Shown here piece after piece: positions 8,221 through 16,390 of a DNA stretch of 47,263 nucleotides. The position numbers and the translations under genes are program-made. The stretch covers positions 1-47,263 of the forward strand of contig NZ_MLCF01000146.1 in the NCBI RefSeq assembly GCF_001879105.1, read 5' to 3'. The number at the start of each line of letters is the position of its first letter. Within the stretch, counting starts at the first letter, position 1. Source of the stretch: Mangrovactinospora gilvigrisea (GTDB lineage Bacteria > Actinomycetota > Actinomycetes > Streptomycetales > Streptomycetaceae). The notes beneath the pieces were generated by a model that was not told the origin of the DNA, ran no database searches, and worked only from the letters and a program-made list of their open reading frames with translations.

Positions 8221-9186
8221 ATGCCCCCCGTATTCGGACACGGGCGGCTCCGGCTCTATCTGCTGAAGCTGCTCGCCGAGGCCCCCCGCCACGGCTACGA
8301 GGTCATCCGCCTGCTGGAGGAGCGGTTCCAGGGCCTGTACGCGCCCTCCGCCGGCACCGTCTACCCCCGGCTCGCCAAGCTGGAGCAGGAGGGCCTCGTC
8401 ACCCACACCGTCGACGGCGGCCGCAAGGTCTACGCCATCACCGACGCCGGCCGCGACGAGCTGGCGGCCCGCCAGGACGAGCTCGCCGAGCTGGAGTCCG
8501 ACATCCGCGACTCCCTCACCGAGCTCGCCGCCGACATCCGCGAGGACGTCCAGGGCTCGGCGGAGAGCCTCCGCGAGGAGATGCACCGCGCGGCGAAGGA
8601 GACCGGCAGCGGCGCCGGCGCCGGCTTCGGCTCCAAGCAGGAGTGGCGGCGCACCAAGCAGGAGTGGCAGCGCGCCAAGCAGGAGGCGAAGGACCAGGCG
8701 CGCCGCGCCAAGGAGGAGCACCGACGGGCCGCGGACGAGGCCCGCCGCGCCCGCCACCAGGCGCAGTGGATGCGGCGCCAGGCGCAGGAGGAGATGGGCC
8801 GCGTCAAGCAGCAGCTGCAGGACGCCGCCCGGCAGGGCGACTGGACGGCGATCACCGAGACGCTCTCCGACCTGGGCCGCAGCTTCAGCACCGGCTGGGG
8901 CGGCGGGCCGACCGCCTGGGAGGACGCCACCGCCTCGGAGCCGTCCGACACCCCGCCGTCCGACACGCCCCCGTTCGACGCGGCCGCGGAGGACACCCCG
9001 CCGGAGGACCTGCCCGACTGGGCCCGCACGGACCCGGACGCGGACCCGGCGCGCGAGCTGGAGCGGCTGCTGGACCGCTTTCGCGACCGGCTGCGGGACG
9101 ACGCCCGCGACAGCGGCGTCACCGCCGCGCAGCTCGCCCGCGCGGCGCAGCTGCTGGCCTCGACGGCGGCCCACTGGCGGCGGTAG
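8221..9186 (+). CDS. PadR-family transcriptional regulator with long coiled-coil tail
   Basis: A 321-residue regulator. Residues about 8-90 form a PadR winged helix ('FGHGRLRLYLLKLLAEAPRHGYEV', 'PSAGTVYPRLAKLEQEGLV', 'GRKVYAITDAGRDEL', fragments shown). After this comes an unusually long, highly charged helix (about 90-205) rich in E, R, K and Q, probably a coiled coil for dimerisation or partner binding, then an acidic Pro/Asp-rich linker and a short helical end. Typical PadR proteins are 100-200 residues. It starts immediately after the DUF4097 stop. The palindromic operator at 7254-7296 is its likely binding site. Confidence 0.88.
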   Translation: MPPVFGHGRLRLYLLKLLAEAPRHGYEVIRLLEERFQGLYAPSAGTVYPRLAKLEQEGLVTHTVDGGRKVYAITDAGRDELAARQDELAELESDIRDSLTELAADIREDVQGSAESLREEMHRAAKETGSGAGAGFGSKQEWRRTKQEWQRAKQEAKDQARRAKEEHRRAADEARRARHQAQWMRRQAQEEMGRVKQQLQDAARQGDWTAITETLSDLGRSFSTGWGGGPTAWEDATASEPSDTPPSDTPPFDAAAEDTPPEDLPDWARTDPDADPARELERLLDRFRDRLRDDARDSGVTAAQLARAAQLLASTAAHWRR

Positions 9187-9199
9187 CCGACCCGCCCCC

Positions 9200-9237
9200 G
9201 CGCCCCGGACTCCCTGCACCGCAGGGGTCCGGGGCGC
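9200..9237. terminator. Bidirectional terminator between convergent genes
   Basis: GCGCCCCGGAC (9200-9210) pairs perfectly with GTCCGGGGCGC (9227-9237); the 16-nt loop itself can pair CCCT with AGGG. It lies between the PadR gene and the convergent oxidoreductase gene and can serve both strands. Confidence 0.8.
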
Positions 9238-9273
9238 CGCAGCGCCGGGCGGCGACAGCGCACCGAGTGCACC

Positions 9274-10239
9274 TCACACGGTCAGCACGACCTTGCCGAA
9301 CTGCCCGCCCGCCTCGACGCGGGCGAACGCCTCGCGCGCCTCGGCCAGCGGATAGACCCGGTCGATGACGGGCCGCACCCCGCCCGCGCCCCCGCACATC
9401 CCGAGCAGGTCCGCGAACTCCCCCTTCGTCCCCATCGTCGAGCCCACCACGCTCAGCTGCAGGAAGAAGATCCGGTTCAGCTCCACCGCCGAGGGGTTCG
9501 GGCCGGACGTCGCCCCCGCGACCACCACCGTCCCCCCGGGCCGCAGCGACCGCAGCGAGTGCGACCACGTCGCCGCCCCGACGGTCTCCAGCACCGCGTC
9601 CACCCTGGTAGGCAGCCGCTCCCCCGGAGCGACCGCCGCCACCGCGCCCAGCTCCTCCGCCCGCGCCCGCTTCCCCTCGTCGCGGCTGGACGCGTAGACG
9701 CGCACCCCCGCCGCCGTGCCCAGCACGATCGCCGCCGTGGCGACGCCGCCGCCCGCGCCCTGCACGAGCACCGATCCGCCGGGCCGCACGCCGGACTTCA
9801 CGAACAGCATCCGATACGCCGTCAGCCACGCCGTGGGCAGGCACGCCGCCTCCTCGAAGGAGAGCCCGGCCGGCTTCGGCAGCAGGTTCCAGCGCGGCAC
9901 CGACACCCGCTCGGCGAAGGTGCCCTGGTACTTCTCCGTCAGGATCGTCGGACGCTCCCCCGCGTCGACGCCGTAGCCCTGCTCGCCCACCACCCCGTGC
10001 ACGACCACCTCGTTGCCGTCCTCGTCGACGCCGGCCGCGTCGCAGCCGAGGATCATCGGCAGCGCCCCGGCGTCCAGCCCGACCCCCCGCAGCGACCACA
10101 GGTCGTGGTGGTTGATCGAGGCGGCCCGCACGGTGACCGTCGTCCAGCCGGGCCGCTCCCCCGGCTCGGGCCTCTCCCCCAACTCCAGGGCGTCCAGCGG
10201 CTTCTCGGCGTCGATCCGCGCGGCGTAGGCGGCAAACAC
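9274..10239 (-). CDS. Zinc-type alcohol dehydrogenase / quinone oxidoreductase family protein
   Basis: A 321-residue medium-chain dehydrogenase/reductase. The N-terminal GroES-like half shows 'TVTVRAASINHHDLWSLRG' (split motif) and 'MILGCDAAGVDEDG'; the NAD(P)-binding half shows 'VLVQGAGGGVATAAIVL' and 'VYASSRDEGK'. The structural zinc cysteine cluster is missing, as in quinone-reductase-like members, so the reaction is probably NADPH-dependent reduction of a quinone or enone; substrate unknown. The GTG at 10239 is chosen because AGGAGGG (complement of 10251-10257) lies about 11 bases upstream; an ATG at 10281 would add residues with no homology. Divergent from the amino-acid importer operon. 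Confidence 0.83.
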   Translation of the reverse strand: MFAAYAARIDAEKPLDALELGERPEPGERPGWTTVTVRAASINHHDLWSLRGVGLDAGALPMILGCDAAGVDEDGNEVVVHGVVGEQGYGVDAGERPTILTEKYQGTFAERVSVPRWNLLPKPAGLSFEEAACLPTAWLTAYRMLFVKSGVRPGGSVLVQGAGGGVATAAIVLGTAAGVRVYASSRDEGKRARAEELGAVAAVAPGERLPTRVDAVLETVGAATWSHSLRSLRPGGTVVVAGATSGPNPSAVELNRIFFLQLSVVGSTMGTKGEFADLLGMCGGAGGVRPVIDRVYPLAEAREAFARVEAGGQFGKVVLTV

Positions 10240-10432
10240 GATGGCTCGGTCCCTCCTGTCGACTGACGAACGGCTCCACATCCAACCACCCGTTACGTGT
10301 TTTTGATGGAACCGATGGCCCCGTTATGCCACCTGGGCTGGCACCATGCGAGGCACAGAAGTCCGGCGTTTCGTGTCAACTGCTCACAAAACCCAGAAAT
10401 TGCCCCCCGGCTCAACGGGAAGCGAGCACCTC
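10240..10432. promoter_or_regulatory. Divergent promoter region (oxidoreductase / amino-acid importer)
   Basis: 193 bp without a gene between two divergent starts. A possible promoter for the importer is TTGATG (10302-10307) with TATGCC about 16 bp downstream; it is only a fair match. No clear palindromic operator is seen. Confidence 0.4.
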
Positions 10433-11374
10433 ATGAACACCACACGCATCGGCACCGTTCGCCCCCGGTTGGCCGCGGCCGCGGCCCTCGCCGCCTCCGG
10501 CGCCCTCGTCCTCGCCGCCTGCGGCAGCAGCGGGGGCGGCGGGGGCGGAAAGGCGACCGGCAGCGGCAGGCCGGCCGGCAGCTCGGCCCCGCTCTTCTCC
10601 AAGCTCCCCGCGAAGTACCAGCAGTCCAAGACCGTCACCGTCGGCTCCAACGTCGCCTACGCGCCGAACGAGTTCTACGGCACCGACGGCAAGACGATCA
10701 TGGGGTTCGACCCCGACATGGGCACCGCGATCGGCAAGGAGCTCGGCGTCACCTTCAAGTTCGTCAACTACGACTTCGACGGGCTGATACCGGCGCTCAC
10801 CACCGGGCGGATCAACGCGATCATGTCCTCGATGTCGGACAACCGGCTCCGGCAGAAGAAGATCGACTTCGTCGACTACTTCAATGTCGGCACCTCGATC
10901 CTGGTCGCCAAGGGCAACCCCAAGCACATCAACAGCACGGCGGACCTGTGCGGCAGGACCGTCGCCCTGCAGAAGGGCACCATCCAGGAGAGCTACGTCC
11001 AGGACCTGCAGCCCAAGTGCAAGGCGGCCGGCAAGCCGCTGAAGCTGATCGCGCTGCTCAACGACACCGACGCGCTGCTGCAGCTGAAGCAGGGGCGCTC
11101 GGACGCCGACCTCAACGACTACCCCGTGGCGCAGTACAACGCCCAGAAGTCGGGCGGCGAGTACCAGGTCACCGGCCAGCAGATCCAGCCCGGCGTCTAC
11201 GGCATCGGGGTGGGCAAGCAGGACACCCAGCTGCGCGACGCCATCCAGGCGGCCGTCAAGGCGATCATCGCCAACGGCCAGTACGCCAAGGTCGCCGCCA
11301 AGTGGCACCTGGACAAGGGCGAGATCACCGCCGCGCAGGCGCTGGTCAACGGCGGCACGGCGAGCGGGAGCTGA
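10433..11374 (+). CDS. Polar amino-acid ABC transporter substrate-binding lipoprotein
   Basis: A 313-residue family-3 solute-binding protein. The N-terminus is a lipoprotein signal ending LVLAAC (lipobox), followed by a Gly/Ser-rich linker. The core shows the classic features: '[15 protein letters not shown]', '[16 protein letters not shown]', '[20 protein letters not shown]', '[17 protein letters not shown]', '[12 protein letters not shown]', and '[19 protein letters not shown]'. The ATG at 10433 is used because it begins the signal peptide and has GGGAAG at 10417-10422; an upstream ATG at 10346 would give a non-signal extension. It is the first gene of a three-gene importer. The exact amino acid is unknown. 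Confidence 0.9.
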   Translation: MNTTRIGTVRPRLAAAAALAASGALVLAACGSSGGGGGGKATGSGRPAGSSAPLFSKLPAKYQQSKTVTVGSNVAYAPNEFYGTDGKTIMGFDPDMGTAIGKELGVTFKFVNYDFDGLIPALTTGRINAIMSSMSDNRLRQKKIDFVDYFNVGTSILVAKGNPKHINSTADLCGRTVALQKGTIQESYVQDLQPKCKAAGKPLKLIALLNDTDALLQLKQGRSDADLNDYPVAQYNAQKSGGEYQVTGQQIQPGVYGIGVGKQDTQLRDAIQAAVKAIIANGQYAKVAAKWHLDKGEITAAQALVNGGTASGS

Positions 11375-11379
11375 GCGGC

Positions 11380-12324
11380 GTGGCGGACGGCGACCGACTG
11401 AACGAGGCGGCCGGCTCCGTCGGCCGCCCCGCCCCCCTCCCGATCCGCGCGGTCCCGGTCCGGCACTGGGGCCGCTGGGTCGCGGCGGTGCTGGTGCTGC
11501 TCGCCCTGGGCGGGATCGCCTGGGCCTTCGCGGTCGGCCAGATCGACTGGCCGACCGTGGGCCGCTACCTCTTCGCCTCGGTGATGCTCCAGGGCGTGGG
11601 CAACACCGTCCTGGTGAGCGTCGGCTCCATGCTGCTGGGACTGATCCTCGGGGTGGCCTTCGCGGTGATGCGGCTCTCCCGCAACCCGGTCACCTCCGGG
11701 GTGGCCTGGCTCTACATCTGGTTCTTCCGCGGCACGCCCGTCCTCGTCCAGCTGCTGATCTGGTACAACCTGGCCCTGGTCTTCAGGACGTTCACCATCC
11801 CGGGCGTCTACAGCGCCCCGATGAGCCAGGTGATGACGCCCTTCCTCGCGACGCTGCTGGGCCTCGGCATCAACGAGGGCGCCTACATGGCGGAGATCGT
11901 CCGGGCCGGCATCTCCTCGGTCGACCACGGGCAGACGGAGGCGTCGCAGGCGCTCGGCATGACGGGCGGGAAGACCATGCGGCGGATCGTCCTGCCGCAG
12001 GCGATGCGGGTGATCGTGCCGCCGACCGGCAACGAGTTCATCAACCTCCTCAAGACCTCCTCGCTCGCCTCGGTGATCACCTACGGCGAGCTGATGCGCA
12101 GCGCGCAGAACGTCTACACCCGCACCCTGCAGACCGTGGAGCTGCTCTTCGTGGCCTCCATCTGGTACCTGGCGATCACCACGGTCTTCAGCAGCGGGCA
12201 GTACTACGTGGAGCGCCACTTCAGCCAGGGCTCGGCCGTGGAGCAGGGGCCGACGCCGCTGCAGCGGATCGCGTCGCTGGTCCTGTCCGTCCGGCACGCA
12301 CGGCTGCCCGGGGGTGCGCGATGA
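11380..12324 (+). CDS. Amino-acid ABC transporter permease
   Basis: A 314-residue HisM/GlnP-type permease. After a 40-residue cytoplasmic N-terminus it has membrane spans from about '[20 protein letters not shown]', the segment '[16 protein letters not shown]', '[20 protein letters not shown]', and the EAA loop '[18 protein letters not shown]' followed by '[11 protein letters not shown]'. The start is GTG at 11380, 5 bp after the binding-protein stop, with GGGAG at 11366-11370. Its stop overlaps the ATPase start by 4 bp (ATGA), indicating translational coupling. Confidence 0.9.
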   Translation: MADGDRLNEAAGSVGRPAPLPIRAVPVRHWGRWVAAVLVLLALGGIAWAFAVGQIDWPTVGRYLFASVMLQGVGNTVLVSVGSMLLGLILGVAFAVMRLSRNPVTSGVAWLYIWFFRGTPVLVQLLIWYNLALVFRTFTIPGVYSAPMSQVMTPFLATLLGLGINEGAYMAEIVRAGISSVDHGQTEASQALGMTGGKTMRRIVLPQAMRVIVPPTGNEFINLLKTSSLASVITYGELMRSAQNVYTRTLQTVELLFVASIWYLAITTVFSSGQYYVERHFSQGSAVEQGPTPLQRIASLVLSVRHARLPGGAR

Positions 12325-13112
12325 GCTTCCTTCAGCGGCCCGGGGCCGGGCAGCTGCCGATGGTGCAGGCCGAGGCGGTGCACAAGTCGTTCGGCGCGGT
12401 GGAGGTGCTGAAGGGCATCGACCTGACGGTGCAGCCGGGCGAGGTGTTCTGCGTCATCGGCCCGTCCGGCTCGGGCAAGTCGACGTTCCTGCGCTGCATC
12501 AACCACCTGGAGAAGATCGACGCGGGCCGGCTGCGGGTCGACGGCGAGCTGGTCGGCTACCGGGAGTCGGGCGGGCTGCTGTACGAGCTGAAGGACCGCG
12601 AGGTGGCCGAGCGGCGCCGCGACATCGGCATGGTCTTCCAGCGGTTCAACCTCTTCCCCCATATGACGGCCCTGGCGAACGTCACCGAGGCACCGGTGCA
12701 GGTGCGCCGCGAGCCGCGGGCGCGCGCCCGGCAGCGGGCGGAGGCGCTGCTGGAGCGGGTGGGCCTCGCCGACAAGCGGGACGTCTTCCCCGCGCAGCTG
12801 TCCGGCGGGCAGCAGCAGCGGGTGGCGATCGCCCGTGCGCTGGCGATGGAGCCGAAGCTGATGCTCTTCGACGAGCCGACGTCGGCGCTCGACCCGGAGC
12901 TGGTGGGCGAGGTGCTGGACGTGATGCGCGGGCTCGCCGACGAGGGCATGACGATGATCGTCGTCACCCATGAGATGGGGTTCGCGCGCGAGGTGGGGGA
13001 CGCGCTGGTGTTCATGGACGGCGGGGTGGTGGTGGAGGCCGGGCATCCCCGCGAGGTGCTCGCCGACCCCCGGCACGAGCGCACCCGGGCGTTCCTCAGC
13101 AAGGTGCTCTGA
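12321..13112 (+). CDS. Amino-acid ABC transporter ATP-binding protein
   Basis: A 263-residue GlnQ/HisP-type ATPase. Walker A is GPSGSGKST (about 50-58), Q-loop '[15 protein letters not shown]', signature LSGGQQQRV, Walker B '[14 protein letters not shown]', and switch His in '[11 protein letters not shown]'. It lacks the TOBE-like extension, as normal for amino-acid importers. It is the last gene of the operon, overlapping the permease by 4 bp and followed by a strong terminator about 95 bp downstream. Together the three genes make a complete importer. Confidence 0.93.
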   Translation: MSFLQRPGAGQLPMVQAEAVHKSFGAVEVLKGIDLTVQPGEVFCVIGPSGSGKSTFLRCINHLEKIDAGRLRVDGELVGYRESGGLLYELKDREVAERRRDIGMVFQRFNLFPHMTALANVTEAPVQVRREPRARARQRAEALLERVGLADKRDVFPAQLSGGQQQRVAIARALAMEPKLMLFDEPTSALDPELVGEVLDVMRGLADEGMTMIVVTHEMGFAREVGDALVFMDGGVVVEAGHPREVLADPRHERTRAFLSKVL

Positions 13113-13205
13113 CCGGTCCGCGTGGCGGCCCCGAGCGGGTTCTGCGCCGGTTCGACGACCCGAGTCGTCCCGGAGGATGACGTCATACCCGCATATAAAG
13201 GATGA

Positions 13206-13237
13206 AAAGGGATGGGCGGCTTCCCGCCCGTCCCTTT
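13206..13237 (+). terminator. Terminator after the amino-acid importer
   Basis: A 14-bp stem (13206-13219 against 13224-13237) with one G-T pair and a CTTC tetraloop, with A-tract on the left and T-tract on the right, so it can work in both directions. Confidence 0.85.
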
Positions 13238-13297
13238 CCCATGCTCCTCAAACGTCCCGAATCCGGTGAGCCCCACCACAGGCCATGAGGGGTCAAC

Positions 13298-13337
13298 TAA
13301 GGGCGGTAGTGGATGGGGGCCGCCCATCACCGCCTTA
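13298..13337 (+). repeat. Inverted repeat at the head of the transglycosylase leader region
   Basis: GGCGGT (13302-13307) pairs with ACCGCC (13329-13334) and GATGGG (13312-13317) with CCCATC (13323-13328); TAA/TTA extend the outer end, and AGTG bulges on one side. It could be a second terminator, or an operator for the downstream gene, since it sits about 60 bp after the importer terminator. Confidence 0.55.
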
Positions 13338-13553
13338 ACGGTTCATGAAGGCGATAAAGTTCATCCTTGGCCAATTCGGGCATTTCGCCATACCAAGTCT
13401 TCGCAGGCCATGACGGCCGCACTCACTCACCGTGCCCGATGGTTCGTCAGGCGTCGAGGTGGCACCTCCGCCGCGGCCACGCTCCGTGACCGTCCGAACT
13501 ACGAGTTCCGATAGGAGAAGCGGTGTTTGTCCTGGACCAAAGGCCCCGCTAAG

Positions 13554-13677
13554 AATGGCCACCGCCGCGACAGGCCATTGCGGCAAACCGAGCTCCAGGT
13601 CCTGTGCACAAGGACGAACGGAACTCACGTCCGTGAACCGCAGATGGCCCCGCCGACACCGGGGTGCGGAAGCTCGG
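13554..13677 (+). promoter_or_regulatory. Structured 5' leader RNA, unassigned class
   Basis: Between 13588 and 13677 the sequence folds into a closed four-stem junction: closing stem CCGAGCT/AGCTCGG (13588-13594 with 13671-13677), hairpin GTCCT/AGGAC (13599-13615, loop GTGCACA), hairpin ACGGA/TCCGT (13618-13634), and a two-part hairpin CCGCA+CCCCG / CGGGG+TGCGG (13638-13669, 7-nt loop). All pairs are Watson-Crick. Just upstream AATGGCC/GGCCATT (13554-13579) forms another stem that competes with GCCGC/GCGGC. Streptomyces cell-wall hydrolase genes are often controlled by c-di-AMP (ydaO) riboswitches, but the GACAGCTAAC-type hallmark of that class is not present, so I leave the class open. The transcript start is unknown. 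Confidence 0.55.
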
Positions 13678-13780
13678 ACGGCGACAGATCCCCCGACCGG
13701 GACGACGGGACAACCGAACGACGACGCGGTCGCTGTCGCCCGCCCGTACTCCACCGCCAACCGATAGAGGTACGACCCCC

Positions 13781-14509
13781 ATGCAGATCACCGCCCTCAA
13801 GCCCGGCCGAAAGTCCATCGTCGCCGCCATTGCCGTCGCCGCCGCCGCGGGCGCCGTCGCCGGCCCGGCCACGACCGCTTTCGCCGCCGAGAAGCCGGCT
13901 GCTGCCAAGACCACGACGGTCACCGCGACCGCCGCGACCGCTGCCAAGAAGGCCGCGGCGCCGTCCGCCCACGAGAAGCACGTGGCGCACGTGAACCACC
14001 AGGCCCACCTGGCGCACCTCGCGCACGTGGCCCACCTGGCCCACGCCGCCCACGCTTCCCACATCGCTCACGTGAACCACGCCAACCACGCGAACCACGT
14101 GAACCACGTCGCGCACCAGAACGCCGCGGCCAAGACGCAGTCCTCGACCCAGCTGGAGTCCTACTCCACCTCGTCGAGCAGCTCCTCGTCGTCCTCCTCC
14201 GCCTCCAGCTCCAGCTACTCGGGCATGAGCGCGTACCAGATCGCCAAGTCGATCGTCCCGGCCGACCAGTTCCAGTCCTTCGCGAACATCATCTCCCGCG
14301 AGTCCGGCTGGAACGTCTCCGCCACCAACGCCTCCTCCGGCGCCTACGGCCTGGCCCAGGCGCTGCCGGGCTCCAAGATGGCCTCCGCCGGCTCCGACTG
14401 GCAGACCAACCCGGCCACCCAGATCAAGTGGGCCCTCAGCTACATGGACAGCCGCTACGGCTCCCCGAACCAGGCCTGGGCCTTCTGGCAGGCCAACAAC
14501 TGGTACTGA
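13781..14509 (+). CDS. Secreted lysozyme-like (SLT) transglycosylase with HXX-repeat linker
   Basis: A 242-residue exported protein. Residues 1-36 are a Sec signal peptide (basic start, long Ala-rich core, 'AFAAEKP' cleavage area). Residues 64-112 have His at every third position without exception, 17 in all (H64, H67 ... H112), separated mostly by Val, Leu, Ala and Asn. A Ser-rich spacer (about 127-147) leads to a C-terminal lysozyme-like domain with 'NIISRESGWN' (probable catalytic Glu174), 'ASSGAYGLAQALPG' and a final 'AWAFWQANNWY'. It should cleave peptidoglycan outside the membrane; the His tract could bind Ni, Zn or Cu, or the wall. Start at 13781 follows AGAGG (13766-13770). Long structured leader upstream. 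Confidence 0.88.
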   Translation: MQITALKPGRKSIVAAIAVAAAAGAVAGPATTAFAAEKPAAAKTTTVTATAATAAKKAAAPSAHEKHVAHVNHQAHLAHLAHVAHLAHAAHASHIAHVNHANHANHVNHVAHQNAAAKTQSSTQLESYSTSSSSSSSSSSASSSSYSGMSAYQIAKSIVPADQFQSFANIISRESGWNVSATNASSGAYGLAQALPGSKMASAGSDWQTNPATQIKWALSYMDSRYGSPNQAWAFWQANNWY

Positions 14510-14541
14510 TCCAGTCGTATCCTCCGGTCGCCGCTGTGCAT

Positions 14542-14592
14542 CGCCCCGGCACCCCTCTCCGCCCTTCGGCGGGACGGGGTGCCGGGGCGTTC
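14542..14592 (+). terminator. Strong terminator after the transglycosylase gene
   Basis: A perfect 14-bp outer stem (14542-14555 with 14576-14589) encloses an inner hairpin CCGCC-CTTC-GGCGG. It is one of the most stable hairpins of the window, consistent with a highly expressed secreted protein gene. Confidence 0.9.
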
Positions 14593-14734
14593 CGGTGTTC
14601 GCTCCCGGCGTGCCCCTCGGGAGCGCCGCGACGATGACGCGGACGCCGGGAGGCAACTAACCTCCCCTCAGCGCGCCGAACCCGCCGGGAGACCCCCGGA
14701 CGGGCCACCGACACCACCGACGAGGTGAACCGGA

Positions 14735-15271
14735 GTGGAACTCGCCTCCTACGCGGCCCACGCCGTGCGCCTCGTCAACGGCGAGGACGCCGCCGCGCCC
14801 GCCGCCTCCGCGTCCTCCCCCCGGGGACGGCTGCGCGCCGTCTTCGAGGCCGCCGCGGACGGCCGCGCCGAGGAGGCCGCGGCCCGCCTCAACACGCTGC
14901 TCCGCGACTTCCCCGTCACCCCGCAGCTCACCGACCACCGCTCGCCCGGCGCCTGGCACCTGCACCTCGCCGACCCGGCCGCCGGGCGCTCCGCCCAGGA
15001 GGCCGCCGTCGCGGCGATGGGGCTCGCCGTCTTCGTCACCGAACGGGGGATCGGCCGTTTGGGTGTCTGTGCCGCCGCCGGCTGCCGGGACGTCTACCTC
15101 GACACCTCCAGCAACGGCTCGCGCCGCTACTGCTCCGACCGGTGCGCCACCCGCGCCAACGTCGCCGCCTACCGGGCGCGCAGGCGCTCGGCGTCCGCGT
15201 CGTCGCCCTCCGCGCCGTCCGACTCGGCCTCCATCAGCCCGGCCGACAGCCGCGAGGGGCGCGGCCAGTAG
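14735..15271 (+). CDS. CGNR zinc-finger domain protein (ABATE type)
   Basis: A 178-residue putative transcription regulator. The N-terminal part (1-105) resembles the ABATE/DUF1470 domain ('SYAAHAVRLVNGED' start). The C-terminal zinc finger has Cys112-x4-Cys117 and Cys133-x3-Cys137 within 'RLGVCAAAGCRDVYLD' and 'RRYCSDRCATRANVAAYRA', the CGNR-type DNA-binding motif with 'CATR' in place of CGNR. Start is GTG at 14735 with GAGGTG at 14722-14727. The last 34 codons, low-complexity Ser/Ala/Asp, overlap the 3' end of sodX on the other strand by 103 bp. Targets unknown. Confidence 0.82.
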   Translation: MELASYAAHAVRLVNGEDAAAPAASASSPRGRLRAVFEAAADGRAEEAAARLNTLLRDFPVTPQLTDHRSPGAWHLHLADPAAGRSAQEAAVAAMGLAVFVTERGIGRLGVCAAAGCRDVYLDTSSNGSRRYCSDRCATRANVAAYRARRRSASASSPSAPSDSASISPADSREGRGQ

Positions 15272-15567
15272 CGGCCCACGATCCGCCCCAGGATCAGCTC
15301 GTCGGGGACGGGGCCCCACACCCGGCTGTCCGTCTCGGAGTAGGGGTTGTCGCTGAGCAGCCACCATCCGGTGCCGCGCCGCTCCACCGCCCGCTTGACG
15401 ATGGGCAGGTCCTGCTGCAGCGGATGGAGCGCGGCCACCAGGTCGCCGGGGCGCACCCGGGCCCCGTAGCGCACCACCAGCCGGTCGCCCTGACGCAGCG
15501 TCGGCAGCATCGAAGGCCCCGTCACATCGGCCGTCCCGATCCCGAACAGCGGCCCTGTCCGCGCCAT
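15169..15567 (-). CDS. sodX: Nickel superoxide dismutase maturation protease (S26 signal-peptidase-like)
   Basis: A 132-residue member of the S26 family lacking the membrane anchor of ordinary signal peptidases. The catalytic dyad is visible: Ser19 in 'VTGPSMLPTL' and Lys58 in 'LPIVKRAVE', with 'LLSDNPYSETDSRVWGPV' as the conserved box E. It is known to remove the N-terminal extension of pro-NiSOD so that His1 can bind nickel. The start ATG at 15567 has GAGGAGG upstream. It is divergent from sodN, the usual actinobacterial arrangement. The acidic C-terminal tail is encoded antisense to the end of the CGNR gene. Confidence 0.92.
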   Translation of the reverse strand: MARTGPLFGIGTADVTGPSMLPTLRQGDRLVVRYGARVRPGDLVAALHPLQQDLPIVKRAVERRGTGWWLLSDNPYSETDSRVWGPVPDELILGRIVGRYWPRPSRLSAGLMEAESDGAEGDDADAERLRAR

Positions 15568-15756
15568 GCGCGCTCCTCCTCGCGGTGCGTTCCTCGTCCG
15601 TCGCCGGCACCCCCGACAAGCGTGTACCCCTCCATAGTCCCTCAGCGCGCGCGTGCCGTAAGACTTTGGGACCAGGATCGGGGGGCACAAGGGCAAACCC
15701 GCCCTCCCCGGAGTAGTCTCCCGTCTGGGAAGACGATCACGAGGAAGGCCCCCTAC
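15568..15756. promoter_or_regulatory. sodX/sodN divergent promoter region
   Basis: 189 bp between the two divergent starts. A possible -10 for sodN is TAGTCT (15714-15719), about 40 bp before the ATG. In S. coelicolor nickel-dependent control of the two superoxide dismutases runs through Nur; I cannot identify a confident Nur site here. Confidence 0.4.
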
Positions 15757-16152
15757 ATGTTCTCTCGTCTGTTTGCTCCGCGTATCACCGTCAGCGCCCA
15801 CTGCGACCTGCCCTGCGGTGTCTACGACCCGGCCCAGGCGCGGATCGAGGCGGAGTCCGTTCTGGCCGTCCAGAAGAAGTTCCAGGACAACGACGACCCG
15901 TCGTTCCGCACCCGCGCGATCATCATCAAGGAGCAGCGGGCCGAGCTGGCCAAGCACCACGTCTCGGTGCTGTGGAGCGACTACTTCAAGGCCCCGCACT
16001 TCGAGAAGTACCCGCAGCTGCACCAGCTGGTGAACGACACCCTCAAGGCGCTGTCGGCGGCGAAGGGCTCCAACGACCCGGCCACCGGCCAGAAGGCCCT
16101 CGACCTGATCGAGGAGGTCTCCAAGATCTTCTGGGAGACCAAGAAGGCCTGA
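15757..16152 (+). CDS. sodN: Nickel-containing superoxide dismutase
   Basis: A 131-residue precursor. Residues 1-14 (MFSRLFAPRITVSA) are the propeptide; cleavage before His15 exposes the nickel hook 'HCDLPCGVYDP', where His1, Cys2 and Cys6 of the mature enzyme bind Ni and catalyse dismutation of superoxide in the cytoplasm. The remaining sequence is the four-helix bundle of the homohexamer ('ARIEAESVLAVQKKFQ', 'AELAKHHVSVLWSDYFKAP', fragments shown). Start at 15757 follows GAGGAAGG (15741-15748). Length and all hook residues match the Streptomyces enzyme, so it should be fully active once processed by SodX. Confidence 0.98.
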   Translation: MFSRLFAPRITVSAHCDLPCGVYDPAQARIEAESVLAVQKKFQDNDDPSFRTRAIIIKEQRAELAKHHVSVLWSDYFKAPHFEKYPQLHQLVNDTLKALSAAKGSNDPATGQKALDLIEEVSKIFWETKKA

Positions 16153-16175
16153 CCGAGGGTCAGGCCCGCGCTCGT

Positions 16176-16211
16176 CCGCACCCGGTCCGTCGCACGTCGG
16201 GCCGGGTGCGG
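16176..16211 (+). terminator. Terminator after sodN
   Basis: CCGCACCCGG (16176-16185) pairs perfectly with CCGGGTGCGG (16202-16211) around a 16-nt loop. A smaller hairpin CTGAC-cgagg-GTCAG overlaps the sodN stop codon just before it. Confidence 0.8.
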
Positions 16212-16390
16212 TCGTGTGTCCGGGCGGTCGCCCCGGGACGGCGCCGGGGCGTCGGGTCCGGTCGGACCCTGCCGCGCGGAGGGGCTGCCAGTAAGCTCAA
16301 TGAGTGCAACGGCCGTGACGTGCCCGGCCGGTGCTCGCGCCGACGCCCCCGCGCGAGCCGCGTGTTCCCGGACATCTCTCGGACCCTCAG

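Noticed and set aside
13400..13780. c-di-AMP (ydaO) riboswitch upstream of the SLT gene
   Set aside because: Expected from the gene type, but the conserved GACAGCTAAC-like block and the GGGGTGAATC block could not be found; reported instead as an unassigned structured leader.
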